This document shows positions 26,423 through 36,507 of a DNA stretch of 64,000 nt, one piece after another. Numbering within the stretch: the stretch's first letter is position 1; each line of letters starts with the position of its first letter. The stretch is taken from positions 1 to 64,000 of the forward strand of contig JAAZBG010000139.1 in the NCBI GenBank assembly GCA_012513915.1, in the 5' to 3' direction. Under the pieces are notes generated by a model, which was given only the letters and a program-made list of their open reading frames with translations, was not told where the DNA came from and did no database searches. This stretch comes from Fibrobacter sp. (lineage in GTDB: Bacteria > Fibrobacterota > Chitinivibrionia > Chitinivibrionales > Chitinispirillaceae). A program made the translations under genes and the position numbers.

Positions 26423-27706
26423 ATGATACTCAGGTTTATCTATCCCAGATTCAGAAAATTTCTTGAAAGCCACAAGGAGCTGGATAATTTTCTGGGTAAG
26501 TACCTTGTAGGCAACTACACCATGCCACCATCACTTGCGATACCAATTCTTGCAGCACTAACACCGGATGAACATGAGGTAAGGTTGACAGATGACAACT
26601 TTGGCGACCCGATTGATTACGACGAAAAACTTGATGCTGTAATAATCAGCTGTTTTACACCGCAGGCACAACGCGCCTACGAAATTGCTGACGAATACCG
26701 GAAACGCGGTACGACCGTGCTCATGGGCGGCATTCATCCAACAGCACTTCCCGATGAAGCAAAGCTTCATGCTGATTCCGTATGTATTGGTGAAGGAGAA
26801 CCGGTATGGCCCCAGATACTTGCCGACCTTAAAGCAAAATCACTCAAACCCTTCTATAAGGCAACAGCCGTGTATTCCCTGGAGCAGTTTCCAAATCCGA
26901 AACGCAACATTTTTCGTCAGGACATTTACAAATGGAACGCGCATCTTGTTCTGACCACACGCGGATGCCCGGTGCAGTGTGATGGCTGCCCGATACCTGA
27001 TAAAGAAGGTATACAGGTTCGTCTGCGACCAATTGAAAATATTGTTGATGATATCCGGACAATGCCTTATAAACAGTTTTATTTCACGGACGATACGATT
27101 ATGCTTCCGGGGAAAAAATACTCCAAATTTATGCTCAACCTTATGGAACGGACCAAAGAACTTGATGTCAGCATATTTGTTGCATCTACAATGATGATGC
27201 TGCCGGATCCTCAGTTTTATAAAAAGCTTGCCAAAGGTGGTGTTTCATCGATGTACACCGTGTTCGGATTTGACCGCGTATCACAACAACTTTTTGATCG
27301 ATCATGCACAAAAGAACAGTGGCAGGCCGGTATTGATCTTGTAAAAATGAATGAAGATGCCGGAATTCACTTTTTTGCATCAATTGGTATCGGTTTCGAT
27401 AATCAGGACCGATCCGTTGTTGACAGAATTTTAAAATTTTGCCGTGATGCGAATATAGATCTTGCTGAATTTTATATCCCGACACCATTCCCGGGTACAC
27501 CATTCGGGCGGCGTGCTGATGCAGAAGGACGAATTCTCCACAGAAATTATGATGTATGGAACCATGGGAATATCGTTTTTAAACCGCTCAACTTTACAGA
27601 AACAGAATTAATGGATGACTTTTACACGTTATGGAAATGCTTCTATTCCGGCATTGAACCAAGTTCAACACTGAGAACATTTGATATCAGTAAAGCATCT
27701 TCATAA
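26423..27706 (+). CDS. Cobalamin-type radical SAM protein (paralogue 2)
   Basis: 427 residues. It aligns throughout with 18458-19810: FIYPRFRKFLE and MPPSLAIPIL at the start, VIISCFTPQAQRAYEIADEY and MGGIHPTALPDEA in the B12-like domain, CPVQCDGC with Cys182/186/189 at identical positions, and EFYIPTPFPGTPFG near the end. Two such paralogues at opposite ends of one operon suggest successive or heteromeric radical steps on the same product. Specific chemistry unknown. Confidence 0.85.
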   Translation: MILRFIYPRFRKFLESHKELDNFLGKYLVGNYTMPPSLAIPILAALTPDEHEVRLTDDNFGDPIDYDEKLDAVIISCFTPQAQRAYEIADEYRKRGTTVLMGGIHPTALPDEAKLHADSVCIGEGEPVWPQILADLKAKSLKPFYKATAVYSLEQFPNPKRNIFRQDIYKWNAHLVLTTRGCPVQCDGCPIPDKEGIQVRLRPIENIVDDIRTMPYKQFYFTDDTIMLPGKKYSKFMLNLMERTKELDVSIFVASTMMMLPDPQFYKKLAKGGVSSMYTVFGFDRVSQQLFDRSCTKEQWQAGIDLVKMNEDAGIHFFASIGIGFDNQDRSVVDRILKFCRDANIDLAEFYIPTPFPGTPFGRRADAEGRILHRNYDVWNHGNIVFKPLNFTETELMDDFYTLWKCFYSGIEPSSTLRTFDISKASS

Positions 27707-27730
27707 ACTTTTTTTTATAAGGTTTATTGT

Positions 27731-29182
27731 ATGACAAAAAAATGGGATGCAGTTTTTATTGGTTCCGGTCTATCGGCACTGACATGCGGGGCTTTTCTTG
27801 CGAAAAAAGGAATGCGGGTAAAGGTACTGGAAAAACACTACCGGATTGGCGGATATGCACACAGTTTTTCACGAAACCCATATCGTTTTGAATCCGGCAT
27901 TCACTCTGTACCGATGGGCCCCAATGGTTACATATATACACTGCTGCGCGCGCTTGGCATTGAAAACAAAATCGAAACAATTTCTCACAATTGTATGTAC
28001 ACAGCACAATTTGGTGACATACAATACGTAATTCCATCATCGCCGGATGCACTTCGTCCATGGTTTTACGAGCAATTTCCAAATGACCGCAGCGACATTA
28101 ATGCGCTTTTTGATGATATGGCATTTCTTTACAAAGAGATTATCGACCCGCTTTTCCGGTTTGAAAAAAAAGGAAACGAAACAAACCCGCATATACTTGA
28201 CAAATACCAGAAGCAAACCTACAAAACGTATATCGAAAGTTACATTAAAAATCCCGAACTGCAAAATATATTTTTTGCACAATGGCCTTTTGCCGGAGTT
28301 GTCCCGGAGATTGCATCGACAACATTTTTTACGTTACTGTTTTATGTTCATGCAGTCGAAGGCTCTCATTATATCAAGGGCGGATTCGGGATGCTTGCTG
28401 AAGGGCTCGCAGATGTGATACGTGAACATGGCGGAGAGGTAACATGCAGCAGCGAAGTAATATCACTATGTAAAGAAAACGGAAAAATCAAACATGCTGT
28501 ACTTGCAAGCGGCGAGACCATTGAAGCCGATCGGTTTATTTCCAACATAAGTCCAGACACGCTGCTTGAGCAGCTTCTCGACACAGAATCAACAAACAGG
28601 CTGTGGGTACGCCGTTCGAACCAATTGACCAAAGCGTCATCAGCACTTGCAGTCTATCTTGGTTTTGATAACGATATTAACGCGTTACTTCCTGAGAATA
28701 TTCTATTCTGGTATAAAAACTCTGATTTCACGAAAATGAATAAGCGTATTACCAATTGTGACCACACTAGTAATGACCATCTTATCTTTTTAAAGACTCC
28801 TCATCCGGAGCAGAAATCTACGCTTTTTCTGATGAAATTTGCAAATGAATCCGAGACAATCAACTGGGCAACGGAAAAGGATCATATTGCAGATTCCATG
28901 ATCTTAGATGCTGAAAAAATAATTCCCGGATTAAGCAGCCATATAACATGTAAAGTAACTGCATCACCGCAGACATTCAGGCGATACACCGGTAATTCAG
29001 GTGGTTCGCTTTACGGGTATGCAAACCTTGCCGATCGTTATAGTGAAGCACGAATTCCGATGCAGACATTTATTCCAAACCTTTATCAAACAGGCCACTG
29101 GTGCAGAGGCGTTGGTGTCTGGAATGTCATGGAATCCGGACATACTGTTGCACAAAGAATTCTCGCCGAGAATATTATTTAA
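27731..29182 (+). CDS. FAD-dependent oxidoreductase, CrtI/CrtISO-like
   Basis: 483 residues. The dinucleotide motif FIGSGLSALTCGAFLAKKGM binds FAD at the N-terminus, followed by KVLEKHYRIGGYAHSF. The C-terminal signature PNLYQTGHWCRGVGVWNVME lies in the FAD contact region of phytoene desaturases and carotenoid isomerases. It could desaturate or isomerise a polyene chain. It ends the cluster; a strong hairpin follows. Confidence 0.82.
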   Translation: MTKKWDAVFIGSGLSALTCGAFLAKKGMRVKVLEKHYRIGGYAHSFSRNPYRFESGIHSVPMGPNGYIYTLLRALGIENKIETISHNCMYTAQFGDIQYVIPSSPDALRPWFYEQFPNDRSDINALFDDMAFLYKEIIDPLFRFEKKGNETNPHILDKYQKQTYKTYIESYIKNPELQNIFFAQWPFAGVVPEIASTTFFTLLFYVHAVEGSHYIKGGFGMLAEGLADVIREHGGEVTCSSEVISLCKENGKIKHAVLASGETIEADRFISNISPDTLLEQLLDTESTNRLWVRRSNQLTKASSALAVYLGFDNDINALLPENILFWYKNSDFTKMNKRITNCDHTSNDHLIFLKTPHPEQKSTLFLMKFANESETINWATEKDHIADSMILDAEKIIPGLSSHITCKVTASPQTFRRYTGNSGGSLYGYANLADRYSEARIPMQTFIPNLYQTGHWCRGVGVWNVMESGHTVAQRILAENII

Positions 29183-29203
29183 ACCAGATTTGATTAGCAC
29201 AAA

Positions 29204-29242
29204 TAAAAAAGGCACATATAAATGGTTACCACTATATGTGCC
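29204..29242 (-). terminator. Terminator between the biosynthetic cluster and the T6SS locus
   Basis: GGCACATATA (29211-29220) pairs with TATATGTGCC (29233-29242). The minus strand continues into TTTTTTATTT, so it is a good terminator for the T6SS-side gene and may also serve the plus-strand cluster. Confidence 0.85.
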
Positions 29243-29266
29243 TTATAAAAACTTATTTAATATATT

Positions 29267-30166
29267 CTAAAATGCGAAACTGACTCCAAATCCTATTAGT
29301 CCAAGTGCCCCCAGCCCGCCTGCAACAGAGCACCCGATTATTGAATTATTATAATTTCTCTCGGCTTCATGCCACTTCTTAGCCCCATTAGGATCAGAAG
29401 CATTGTTGTTATTTGAATCTTCAGAAATTTCATTCATCTTATCCAAATTCGTTTTTATAGAAACACCATACATCATTGCAGTAACAGCACCAACAGCACC
29501 AACACCCAGACATGTGTATCTGAAAATTTTCAATTTTTTTTCTGAATTTTTTGCAGGAGTACCCTTATCTATCAGTGGTTTAGGTTTAACAACAACATTG
29601 GAGTCCTTAGCAGTAGTAATAGTACTACCCGAAAGAGAATCAGGATAAGAAAACGGCATTCCCTCAACCACCAGCTTGATCTGCTCATTAACGGTGAAAT
29701 TAAATTGTCCATTCTGTTGGAACACGGCATTTTGGATGATAATATTCTGACATTGGGATTTGATTCCGTATACCGAATATTTTAAAGCAAAGTTATTTAA
29801 AAAAGCCCCTTCTGCATCCTTTGATACATAAATTCCATTCCAATCAAACGGATTAGGAAGCTGCTCTGCTCCTGTATTGAATATATTATCATTCAGTGAA
29901 GTAAAAATTACCATTTTTGTATCTGACCCCTGTACCGCAACGCGTCCGGAAACCTGAAAACCGGTAAAAGGATGAAACAAAAAAACTATTCCTTCGGGAA
30001 TACTGACACTTGTACCTTTAGGAACAATAATGTCCTTCTCAACAATATACGGATTTTTTGCTACATCAAAAGTAATTCCGCTGATATTCCCGGAAATCAG
30101 TGTTTCTGCAGATACCGAGCTACATAAAAATGCAAACAGACAAAGTAAAGCGCTAACAAATCTCAT
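29267..30166 (-). CDS. Exported beta-helix-like protein with C-terminal membrane hairpin
   Basis: 299 residues. MRFVSALLCLFAFLCSSVSA is a signal peptide. Residues ~25-170 read like right-handed beta-helix repeats (GTSVSIPEGIVFLFHPF, GRVAVQGSDTKMVIFTS, DWNGIYVSKDAEG). After a Pro/Lys linker come two hydrophobic segments (FRYTCLGVGAVGAVTAMMYG and IIGCSVAGGLGALGLIGFG) joined by a charged, Asn-rich loop. The layout, stalk plus two-helix hairpin, is shared with the PEGA protein at the other end of the T6SS locus. Function unknown; it lies downstream of tssM and could be part of the envelope complex. Confidence 0.6.
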   Translation of the reverse strand: MRFVSALLCLFAFLCSSVSAETLISGNISGITFDVAKNPYIVEKDIIVPKGTSVSIPEGIVFLFHPFTGFQVSGRVAVQGSDTKMVIFTSLNDNIFNTGAEQLPNPFDWNGIYVSKDAEGAFLNNFALKYSVYGIKSQCQNIIIQNAVFQQNGQFNFTVNEQIKLVVEGMPFSYPDSLSGSTITTAKDSNVVVKPKPLIDKGTPAKNSEKKLKIFRYTCLGVGAVGAVTAMMYGVSIKTNLDKMNEISEDSNNNNASDPNGAKKWHEAERNYNNSIIGCSVAGGLGALGLIGFGVSFAF

Positions 30167-30290
30167 AATAAAATCAACCCCTTTGTGATTTTCGATTTAT
30201 TCAAATCGTTAATTTATACTACAATATACAATCCGCAAAATATCATAAAATAGAATTCGTTTCTCATGAATTAATCTGTTTTACAATAGC

Positions 30291-33200
30291 CTACTGTTGC
30301 GGTTTAATAATATCTGTCGGACAGTCAAATCGTGAAAAAATCTTTCCTGCAAATGGATGATCCGGATGTGCAATCTGAACATGACAGCCATACTGAATCA
30401 TAAACATGTTGTTAACACTCCTTTCCCATTTAGCAACAAAGGCTGTTGTATTCATTGTATTGGTCCTTGCGCTCTCAAACAGTCGCATCAATCCCCACCT
30501 GCCGCCAAATTTCATTTCTTCTGTATACTTGGAATTTACAAATATCTTCAATAATACGTCGTCAGTCTGCCCTGGAATTGGCCACTGAACGCGCACACTA
30601 TTCTCATCCGGCAGAATTCTATACTCCTGTGCACCAAAGGTAATTGACCCCTGAAGTTTATTCTGAGGCAACGGGAGCATACGGATCTTATGTATTATCA
30701 GCGTACCATCCAGATTGAAAAATGCCCGTGTAATTTTTTCAGCATTTTTCATCGACCCAAAAAGTTCCGGTTGAAAAAGAATGGTTATATTACCAACCTG
30801 ACGAGTTTTCCATTCATTGCCATCCTTGTAAATGTATGGTTGCAAATTCCTGGTGTAAAAACCCCAGAATGAACCAGTATTCGGCCTGAAGTACTCCATA
30901 ACACCATCAAATGAGCACTCATCATCATTGTGTGAAAATGGATATTTGCCTGCAAAACCATTTGTAAAGACCGCTGCAACATCATTCTGCCATTTCTGAT
31001 TTAATTCTTTTGATATAAGTGCAGACATGACATTTCCCGTATAGTCAACAGAGTTCAACAGAATCGGTGTCAGAGCCATTTTAATCTGATCCGGCATTCC
31101 GATCAGGACTTTCTGTGTATAGTTGTATGAGCTGAGCAGTGGATCCTGGTCAGTACCATTGAACGTCGTCAGTAAATTTCCCTGTTTTGAACACCGCAGC
31201 AGAGCCTCCGCCAGAGTACTCATCCTGTTACGATACTCAGCCATTGTCGCCGTTGATCCTTCGGATTTATGAAATGATGACAATGGAGAAAATGCATTTT
31301 TTACCGCTTCCTGCGGTGATGTTCCCGGTGGCATCAGTGCCTTTAATGGAGAAGCTTTCTTTTCTATTTTCTTTATTTTCTTTGCAAATACTTTTTTAGC
31401 GACCTCTGCAACCTGTTCCTCTTTTGCTTTGATCTCAATGTTTGACATCGTTAGCACTTTTTGCAGCACGAGATCCATCTCTGATCCTGTAACTGCAAGC
31501 TTCTGAAGTACTGTTCCTGCGCGGATAATATCGCCAAAAGGTTCTACACTGATTGAACCAAGAAACTCAATCCACTTTACAAAAACATCACTATAATACT
31601 CCGCAATCAGTTCTTCCCGGAGTTCACTCTTGTTCATAAGTCCATCAGTAATTTTTTCCTTCGAAGCTCCCAGTACCCAGTCTACCTTAAACGGATCTTT
31701 TATGACATTTTCAAGCTCATCAGCGACAAAACGGTTCCATCCCTCTTGTGTGTAAAGCAAGCTGATACTGCTTGGACTTTTGAGAACCGGGTCAGCATTC
31801 CCAGCAAGTAAATCAGTCAATGTCATCTGTGGTGCAATCGAGAGTAACCTGTCCCGCATTGATTCATAAAGCACCTGAGCATCAGGCAGTTTCGACAACC
31901 GTTGACGGGCAATGGCTACCATGTCCTGTTTTTCCTGGATCAGCTGCATTTCATTGGATTTCAGATAGGAACAATAAAGTCTGATACTGTTTCTAACAAT
32001 TATTTCAACGTTTTCAGGCAATCGCCCTGCGCTACTCCCTTTTGTAAACTGATACACTATCGCTGCTTCAATATTTTCTCTAATAGTAACAGTGTCAATA
32101 CGGTCTTTATTCTGTGCTATTGCTTCAGACATTGACAAATACGTCTTTAACTGCCTGTAAAGCTGCGTATACTCTTCCCCGTTCAATGGTTTAAAGCTGG
32201 CATTCGCATCATGAATATTACTTTCAAGATATGAAACTGTTGGTACAACAATAAAATTCCATAAACGATTAATGTATACTTTTTTCAGTGCTGCATAAAT
32301 CTCTTTTGACTTTACAAGCCCTATACCATATTTGGGAGGCATACCCTTTTCGTAAAATTTTTTATACTGTTCAAGCAGATCGCCAAGACGTCCTAACTGT
32401 TCATAGGCATCAGTAACCGATTGAGGTGCTGACAGTGCAGCGTCCATTTCAGCTTTTGTTGTATTGTACAGTTTATTTACCTGTGAATTTGCAAACACCA
32501 TGTACAATCCGATCGACAAAAATACCACTGCAAATAAACCGGTCAGAAGCCAATATCGTATCCGTTCTTTGCGTGAAAACTTCTGCGTTTTCTGAAGCAA
32601 CTGTGTGCCACCAGGGAAAATCTGGCTGAACAACCTTTTTGTAAAGAATGACTTTACCTGTTTTTTTGCAACATTTATTGCGACTGGGGTTACCGACGTC
32701 CTTGACATTCTGTGAGGGTTAAGCGGGTGATTCAATACCGTATTACTTAGATCGGATGGTCCTGCTGATTGGGCAGCATAATCAATTGCTGTATTTGATG
32801 ACACTTCAAATGATTTACAACTACCGAAATAAAAACCCCTGAATACAGGTTTACCCTCATATTTACTGTCCTTGAACAGTTCTGCAAAAAAATCTCCGGC
32901 TCTTGTCTGCAGACCTTCAAATTCAATCGTAAAGCGACAAATTGCTCTTCGGACTGTTTCTTTTCTTTCTTTTGACAATCGTTTCAAACGAAGCACTTTC
33001 AGTGATCCACACAATTCCTCATGCTCCTGCACAAACACTTTCCGCGCGGGAGCCATCTGCTGATCTGTTGAAAAAGTTGCTCCCAATAACTGATCAGGCC
33101 ATTCCACTGATGCATCATTGAAAAATTCATAGAAACCGCTAATCGTATCTGCTTTTGTAATAATGCAAAAGACAGGAAGTTCAATGCCCCAAAACGCAAT

Positions 33201-33728
33201 AAGTTCATCAATTTTTAACCGAAGATTTGCTGCAATACTCTTAATAGTTTCACTATCGCTTTTCAAAAGATCTTCACAACTGATGGTACAAACGATTCCG
33301 TCGACCGGACGCTCATTACGACATTCAACCAGCCCCTGATAAACAGATCTGAATGTTTCAAGACCTTCCGGCTGAAGCAATTTTCCTGGAATATCAATCC
33401 AGACTGCTTCATTTGAAAATCGCCACTCGACGCCACTTGCGGTCGCACCATCTTTGTCTTCCGGATAGATAAGCGGAAAATGTACATCAGAGCCGTTAAG
33501 AACAGTGGTCTTTCCTGACTTTTCCGGCCCTATAAGCATAAACCAGGGATTACCGTAAATAGCGCTGTTCTTGAAAAGGTTGCTCCGCTTTACAGAATCA
33601 ACATATCTGTGTGTCGCAGTCTTAAGCTCCCTAAGAATTTTCGATGATACCTCATTATTGCCCATGAGCTTTGCTGATTTTGAACTACGCTTATCTTTCC
33701 GATTAAACAATTTCATTGATACAACCAC
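30291..33728 (-). CDS. tssM: T6SS membrane-complex protein TssM (IcmF)
   Basis: 1145 residues. An N-terminal GTPase-like domain has Walker A GPEKSGKT (67-74), DIPG (112-115) and TKAD (191-194). A single membrane segment lies at ~393-413 (WLLTGLFAVVFLSIGLYMVF), then a ~730-residue periplasmic part ending in the IcmF C-terminal beta region (LLPLPQNKLQGSITFGAQEY...FGGRWGLMRL). TssM with TssL and TssJ forms the trans-envelope complex. The two N-terminal membrane helices that normally precede the GTPase domain are absent. ATG 33716 (MKLFNRK) is an alternative start. Confidence 0.93.
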   Translation of the reverse strand: MVVSMKLFNRKDKRSSKSAKLMGNNEVSSKILRELKTATHRYVDSVKRSNLFKNSAIYGNPWFMLIGPEKSGKTTVLNGSDVHFPLIYPEDKDGATASGVEWRFSNEAVWIDIPGKLLQPEGLETFRSVYQGLVECRNERPVDGIVCTISCEDLLKSDSETIKSIAANLRLKIDELIAFWGIELPVFCIITKADTISGFYEFFNDASVEWPDQLLGATFSTDQQMAPARKVFVQEHEELCGSLKVLRLKRLSKERKETVRRAICRFTIEFEGLQTRAGDFFAELFKDSKYEGKPVFRGFYFGSCKSFEVSSNTAIDYAAQSAGPSDLSNTVLNHPLNPHRMSRTSVTPVAINVAKKQVKSFFTKRLFSQIFPGGTQLLQKTQKFSRKERIRYWLLTGLFAVVFLSIGLYMVFANSQVNKLYNTTKAEMDAALSAPQSVTDAYEQLGRLGDLLEQYKKFYEKGMPPKYGIGLVKSKEIYAALKKVYINRLWNFIVVPTVSYLESNIHDANASFKPLNGEEYTQLYRQLKTYLSMSEAIAQNKDRIDTVTIRENIEAAIVYQFTKGSSAGRLPENVEIIVRNSIRLYCSYLKSNEMQLIQEKQDMVAIARQRLSKLPDAQVLYESMRDRLLSIAPQMTLTDLLAGNADPVLKSPSSISLLYTQEGWNRFVADELENVIKDPFKVDWVLGASKEKITDGLMNKSELREELIAEYYSDVFVKWIEFLGSISVEPFGDIIRAGTVLQKLAVTGSEMDLVLQKVLTMSNIEIKAKEEQVAEVAKKVFAKKIKKIEKKASPLKALMPPGTSPQEAVKNAFSPLSSFHKSEGSTATMAEYRNRMSTLAEALLRCSKQGNLLTTFNGTDQDPLLSSYNYTQKVLIGMPDQIKMALTPILLNSVDYTGNVMSALISKELNQKWQNDVAAVFTNGFAGKYPFSHNDDECSFDGVMEYFRPNTGSFWGFYTRNLQPYIYKDGNEWKTRQVGNITILFQPELFGSMKNAEKITRAFFNLDGTLIIHKIRMLPLPQNKLQGSITFGAQEYRILPDENSVRVQWPIPGQTDDVLLKIFVNSKYTEEMKFGGRWGLMRLFESARTNTMNTTAFVAKWERSVNNMFMIQYGCHVQIAHPDHPFAGKIFSRFDCPTDIIKPQQ

Positions 33729-33753
33729 TCGTTCTCAATTTGTATTTAAGAAA

Positions 33754-33787
33754 TCAGCACGACAGTAAACATATACTGTCGTGCTGA
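33754..33787 (-). terminator. 14-bp perfect hairpin between clpV and tssM
   Basis: TCAGCACGACAGTA (33754-33767) pairs with 33774-33787 around a 6-nt loop. On the minus strand only TTTCTT follows, so it may attenuate rather than stop transcription from tssH into tssM. Confidence 0.6.
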
Positions 33788-33809
33788 TAAAATTTACTTA
33801 TGCGACAAA

Positions 33810-36452
33810 TTATACTGTCACAGTATCTTTTACTTCAAAGGTGATCGCAAATTCACCAGTTTCGTCTACATCGATCTTTACACATTTTTCCTGTTCCTGA
33901 TTATCGGTACCCACATTTGCGAGCAGATAATTTGAAATCGCAGGAAGAAGACTGTTGTTGATAATCATGTCAATGTTGCGGGCTCCGGCTTCCGCAGCAC
34001 TACAACGTTCAGCAATTGCGCTAACAACAGTATCACTATACACACAGCCAGCCTCATGAGCATCCTGTAGCCGTTTTTCCACCTTGTTAAGCTTCAGTCG
34101 TATTACCGATTCGATAACATCACGTGTAAGCGGTAGAAATGGAACTACAGTACAGCGGGCAAGCAGTGCAGCCTGAAAATGTTCTGTCAATTCAGGCCTG
34201 ATATATTCAATAATAGCTTTGGGATCTGTGATGTCCTGTGCCTGCGCCTGCATAATCGTGTCTGCACCAAGATTTGACGTCATAAGAATTACTGTATTTC
34301 TGAAATTAATATCACGCCCCTCACCATCACGCATCATACCCTTGTCAAACACCTGATAAAACATATTCAGAACATCACGATGAGCTTTTTCAACTTCGTC
34401 GAGAATGACAATTGAATACGGTTTCTGACGAACAGCTTCTGTCAGGATACCGCCTTCACCATACCCGACATATCCCGGAGGCGAACCTTTAAGCTGCGAC
34501 ACTGTATGTTTTTCCTGATATTCCGACATATTGATAACCGTTGAGAATTTCTCTCCACCAAAAAGAAGATCTGCAAGCGCCATTGCCAGTTCTGTTTTAC
34601 CGACACCTGATGGTCCGGTGCAGAGAAATACACCCATTGGTGCCTCCGGATTTGTCATACCGGTTTTTGCAGAGCGGATAGCTGCAGATATTTCAGCGAT
34701 TGCAGCAGCCTGCCCCTTAACTCTTTCGGATAGTTTATTTTCAAGCTCCAGAAGAGTCTGTGCCTCATCTTTAACCATTGACCCAACAGGAATTCCCGTC
34801 CAGTCAGCAATAACCTGCGCACAAATCTCTCCGCTTACATGAGGATACACCATCGCGGTTTCCCCGGCTATTGCAGCAAGCTCGGCATTCTTCTGATCAA
34901 GCTCTGATTTCAGCTTCGTTACCATATCGGTGTCAGAATCACTCTTACTGTTAACCTCAACAAGCTGCTCCTGAAGTTTTACTATAACCTCAACAAGCGC
35001 TTTCTCCTTCTCCCACTTTGCAGTAAGCTCCGCAACTTCCACCTCTGCTTTCGCCTTGATATCTTCATACTTGATAATTGCCTTTTCGTCATAGGCAATA
35101 CCCGCAGCTTTGTCTTTATTAAGAGTTTTAAGTGCACGGTTTGCATCTGCGAGAAGTTTCTTGCGGTACTCGATTGATGGCGGTGTTGTTGTACGGCTCA
35201 TCTTGACACGTGTACAGGCGGTATCGAGGACATCGACAGCTTTATCCGGAAGTTGACGTCCTGATATAAAACGGTTTGAATATGATACAGATGCCTGAAT
35301 GCCATCTTCGGTAATATGCACCCCATGATGCCGTTCATAGCTTTCGGCAATACCGCGAAGCATTGCACAGGCTTTTTCCTCATCAGGTTCATCAACCTTG
35401 ACAAGTTGAAAACGCCGGGTCATTGCCGGATCCTTCTCGAAATACTTGCGGTATTCAAGCCAGGTTGTAGCGGCGCAGGTGCGGAGCTCACCGCGCGCAA
35501 GAGCTGGTTTAAGAAGGTTTGCTGCATCACCGGTTCCGGCAGCACCACCAGCTCCGATAAGTGTATGCGCTTCGTCAATGAAAAGAATGATTCTTCCGCC
35601 ACTTTTCTTAGCAATGTCAATAACACTCTTCAATCTCTTTTCAAATTCGCCTTTGACACTTGCACCAGCCTGAAGTAATCCCAGATCAAGCTCCCACAAT
35701 TCGACATCCTTCAATGATACCGGCACACTACCTGCTGCAATCTGTTGTGCAAGGCCCTCCATAATCGCTGTTTTTCCCACACCTGCTTCACCAACAAGAA
35801 TAGGATTGTTTTTCCTGCGACGACTGAGAATGTCTATTACCTGGAAAATTTCACTATCACGTCCAAGAATCGGATCAGTTTTCCCAGCCTTTGCATCGGC
35901 AGTCAAATTTTTACAATACTTCTCAAGTTCTGTTTTGTTAAAAGCCGGGTCACCACTTTCACGTGCTACCTTATCGTCATTCTCAGATGACCTGGCGAGA
36001 ATATTGAGCAGTTCCTTTTTCAGCATTTCGTCATCAATATGACGCAATTCTGCAGCATACTGCGCGAAAGAACGTTTCATTTCGTCAAAGGCTGCTGCAA
36101 ACAAAACGCCCGAACGAATCTGTGTCATTCCATACCGCAGAGAACCAAGCCCCCATGCAGATTCCAGAAGAGCAATCAATGACGGAGAAAATGATGGTTT
36201 TGCAGTATTTCCTCTTGGAAACCCTTCGATTTCACTTGTCAACGACTTTTTTATACGCGCGCTATCAATACCGAAATGTCGTAATATCTGCGCAATATCT
36301 CCGTCAGTTTCATCAATCAGTGTTGCGAACAGATGTTCCCATGTAAGTTCATAATTGGTATTGCTTACACAAACACCTACTGATGCCTGGAATGATTTTT
36401 GGCAAATACCATTCAGTTTGTCAAGAAGCGTACGAATATCGGTCACTACCAT
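33810..36452 (-). CDS. tssH: T6SS sheath-disassembly AAA+ ATPase TssH (ClpV)
   Basis: 880 residues, ClpB-type: an N-terminal double repeat domain, AAA-1 with GEAGVGKT near residue 225, a coiled-coil middle region (residues ~430-520) and AAA-2 with GPSGVGKT near residue 615 followed by a Walker B (IVILDEVEKAH). TssH unfolds contracted TssBC sheath. Gene context (tssG upstream, tssM downstream) separates it from housekeeping ClpB. Confidence 0.95.
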   Translation of the reverse strand: MVVTDIRTLLDKLNGICQKSFQASVGVCVSNTNYELTWEHLFATLIDETDGDIAQILRHFGIDSARIKKSLTSEIEGFPRGNTAKPSFSPSLIALLESAWGLGSLRYGMTQIRSGVLFAAAFDEMKRSFAQYAAELRHIDDEMLKKELLNILARSSENDDKVARESGDPAFNKTELEKYCKNLTADAKAGKTDPILGRDSEIFQVIDILSRRRKNNPILVGEAGVGKTAIMEGLAQQIAAGSVPVSLKDVELWELDLGLLQAGASVKGEFEKRLKSVIDIAKKSGGRIILFIDEAHTLIGAGGAAGTGDAANLLKPALARGELRTCAATTWLEYRKYFEKDPAMTRRFQLVKVDEPDEEKACAMLRGIAESYERHHGVHITEDGIQASVSYSNRFISGRQLPDKAVDVLDTACTRVKMSRTTTPPSIEYRKKLLADANRALKTLNKDKAAGIAYDEKAIIKYEDIKAKAEVEVAELTAKWEKEKALVEVIVKLQEQLVEVNSKSDSDTDMVTKLKSELDQKNAELAAIAGETAMVYPHVSGEICAQVIADWTGIPVGSMVKDEAQTLLELENKLSERVKGQAAAIAEISAAIRSAKTGMTNPEAPMGVFLCTGPSGVGKTELAMALADLLFGGEKFSTVINMSEYQEKHTVSQLKGSPPGYVGYGEGGILTEAVRQKPYSIVILDEVEKAHRDVLNMFYQVFDKGMMRDGEGRDINFRNTVILMTSNLGADTIMQAQAQDITDPKAIIEYIRPELTEHFQAALLARCTVVPFLPLTRDVIESVIRLKLNKVEKRLQDAHEAGCVYSDTVVSAIAERCSAAEAGARNIDMIINNSLLPAISNYLLANVGTDNQEQEKCVKIDVDETGEFAITFEVKDTVTV

Positions 36453-36507
36453 AGTATCAAGACCTCATGTTAGGAGTTAAACGATTGTTCCCGTGTGGCA
36501 AGTTCAT

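Noticed and set aside
33810-36452. Housekeeping ClpB
   Set aside because: Placed directly between tssG and tssM in the T6SS gene order, so ClpV/TssH is the better call.
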